Below, piece after piece: positions 5,254 through 6,252 of a stretch of DNA of 6,252 bases; position 1 is the stretch's first letter; each line of letters begins with the position of its first letter. The notes under the pieces are model-generated. The model was given only the letters and a program-made list of their open reading frames with translations, was not told the origin of the DNA and searched no databases. The stretch spans positions 1-6,252 of the forward strand of contig JAFVDC010000178.1 in assembly GCA_017478685.1 (NCBI GenBank). The letters run 5' to 3'. This stretch comes from Bacteroidales bacterium (lineage in GTDB: Bacteria > Bacteroidota > Bacteroidia > Bacteroidales > UBA932). A program made the translations under genes and the position numbers.

Positions 5254-6252
5254 GTTCTGGGACAAAGACGGCCTTTACGCCTTCCTTCGGCCTTATGTAG
5301 ATTTCACTATGCGCCGAAGCTACCGTAAAATGACTACGGAAGGGCAACTGCCCCCGGATGACGGAGTGGCAACGATATTCGCCGCCAACCATACAAACAC
5401 CCTCATGGATGCCCTGGTGGTGCTGCAGCTCAGGCGTGGAGGCACTCTCTTCGGGGCACGCGCAGACGTTTTCAGAAAACCGGCAATCGCCCGCATCCTT
5501 CATTTCCTCAAGATGCTTCCCCTTGCCCGCCATAGCCGTGACAAGGCCGAAGAAGTTGCCCGCAACCGCATTTCATTCGACGAAATAGACCGCGCCCTGG
5601 CGCACGGACTGCCGTTCTGCATATTCCCCGAAGGCCGTCACAGGCCCATGCACTCCCTGCTTCCAATGAGGCGCGGCATAGCCACAATGGCCTTCCGGAG
5701 CGCCCAGGAACGACCTACCAGGATTGTGCCCATCGGCATAGATTACTCCGACTGGTTTCACTACAGGGCCAACGCGCATATCCGCATAGGGGAACCGCTG
5801 GACGTAAATGCGTTTGCCGCCTCCATCCCTTCCGGAACTTCGGACAGCGACCGCGACGCAATGCTGCAGGAAGAGCTCTACAAGCGCCTCTCCAGCCTCA
5901 TCCTCTTTATTCCGGACGATGAGCACTATGAGGAAACCCTGGCTTCCATCCGTGCCGCCCATCCGGCGCCAAGCCGCCTGCCGCGAATCCTTCTTGCAGC
6001 CGTCACATTCCCGCTATGGCTGGTGTTTGCGGCTTTATCGGCCCCCATGTGGATTCTTGCCGAACTCCTATGCAAATTCCTTGTGAAGGACCCTGCCTTC
6101 CAGAACACCGCACGCTTTGGTGTACGCCTTATCCTGTGGCCGCTCTGGGCGCTTGTCTGGCTTATAATAGGCCTCTCAACCCTGCCCTGGTGGGGCGCCC
6201 TTCTTCTCACGCTGGCTTTCCTCCCCTCCTACAGCCTTTTCTACGACTGGCT
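5246..6252 (+). CDS. PlsC/GPAT-like acyltransferase with C-terminal membrane region (3' truncated)
   Basis: The frame opens with ATG at 5246-5248 inside the transporter's last codons and stays open for 335 codons to the window edge. It is a glycerophosphate acyltransferase-like (LPLAT) protein, a class that moves acyl chains onto glycerol-phosphate or related acceptors at the membrane. Motif I is Asn48-His49-Thr-Asn-Thr-Leu-Met-Asp55, an HX5D spacing like the fungal Gpt2/Sct1 type, not the HX4D of classical PlsC. Motif II is Gly70-Ala-Arg-Ala-Asp74-Val-Phe-Arg-Lys-Pro79. Motif III is Phe127-Pro-Glu-Gly-Arg131, followed by Leu-Leu-Pro-Met-Arg-Arg-Gly at 138-144. Motif IV is Ile160-Val-Pro162-Ile. 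After the catalytic domain come hydrophobic segments at about 248-276, 293-312 and 314-332, so the protein is membrane-anchored by its C-terminus. A GGGGG run at 5234-5238 may aid initiation. The acceptor is unknown. Confidence 0.9.
   Translation, partial: MSEFWDKDGLYAFLRPYVDFTMRRSYRKMTTEGQLPPDDGVATIFAANHTNTLMDALVVLQLRRGGTLFGARADVFRKPAIARILHFLKMLPLARHSRDKAEEVARNRISFDEIDRALAHGLPFCIFPEGRHRPMHSLLPMRRGIATMAFRSAQERPTRIVPIGIDYSDWFHYRANAHIRIGEPLDVNAFAASIPSGTSDSDRDAMLQEELYKRLSSLILFIPDDEHYEETLASIRAAHPAPSRLPRILLAAVTFPLWLVFAALSAPMWILAELLCKFLVKDPAFQNTARFGVRLILWPLWALVWLIIGLSTLPWWGALLLTLAFLPSYSLFYDW

Overview
The window looks like chromosomal DNA of a moderately GC-rich member of the Bacteroidota, probably Bacteroidales. 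This rests on the general style of the proteins, start codons that mostly lack a strong Shine-Dalgarno, and intergenic matches to the Bacteroidota -7 element TAnnTTTG. It is an inference; no taxonomic marker gene is present. I see no tRNA, rRNA, CRISPR array, transposase or phage gene.

Layout. Bases 1-108 are the last 35 codons of an unidentified plus-strand protein. Next is a minus-strand block, read right to left from about 1962: an MgtC/SapB-family membrane protein (1908 to 1285), a 129-residue protein of unknown function starting 6 nt after it (1278 to 889), then, after a 77-nt gap, a GNAT acetyltransferase (811 to 182). The other direction from the same divergent control region holds a tightly packed plus-strand operon that runs off the window: a PhnP-like metallo-beta-lactamase-fold hydrolase (1999-2883), a CrtI/retinol-saturase-like FAD oxidoreductase (2876-4294), a bile acid:sodium symporter (BASS) family transporter (4303-5253), and an HX5D-type PlsC/GPAT-like acyltransferase with a C-terminal membrane region (5246 to beyond 6252).

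The plus-strand genes overlap or abut by 8 nt each (8-nt overlap, 8-nt gap, 8-nt overlap), so they are probably made from one mRNA with translational coupling. Transporter, flavin-dependent desaturase/saturase and membrane acyltransferase together suggest uptake and processing of a lipophilic or carboxylated compound, or a membrane-lipid job. The substrate cannot be read from sequence. The two operons share about 90 bp of control DNA in which two predicted promoters lie on top of each other, facing opposite ways; this is the most interesting regulatory feature. Nothing here shows convincingly a wholly new system. The best leads are the overlapping promoters, the uncharacterised four-gene operon, the insertion in the PhnP-like enzyme and the unknown partner of MgtC.
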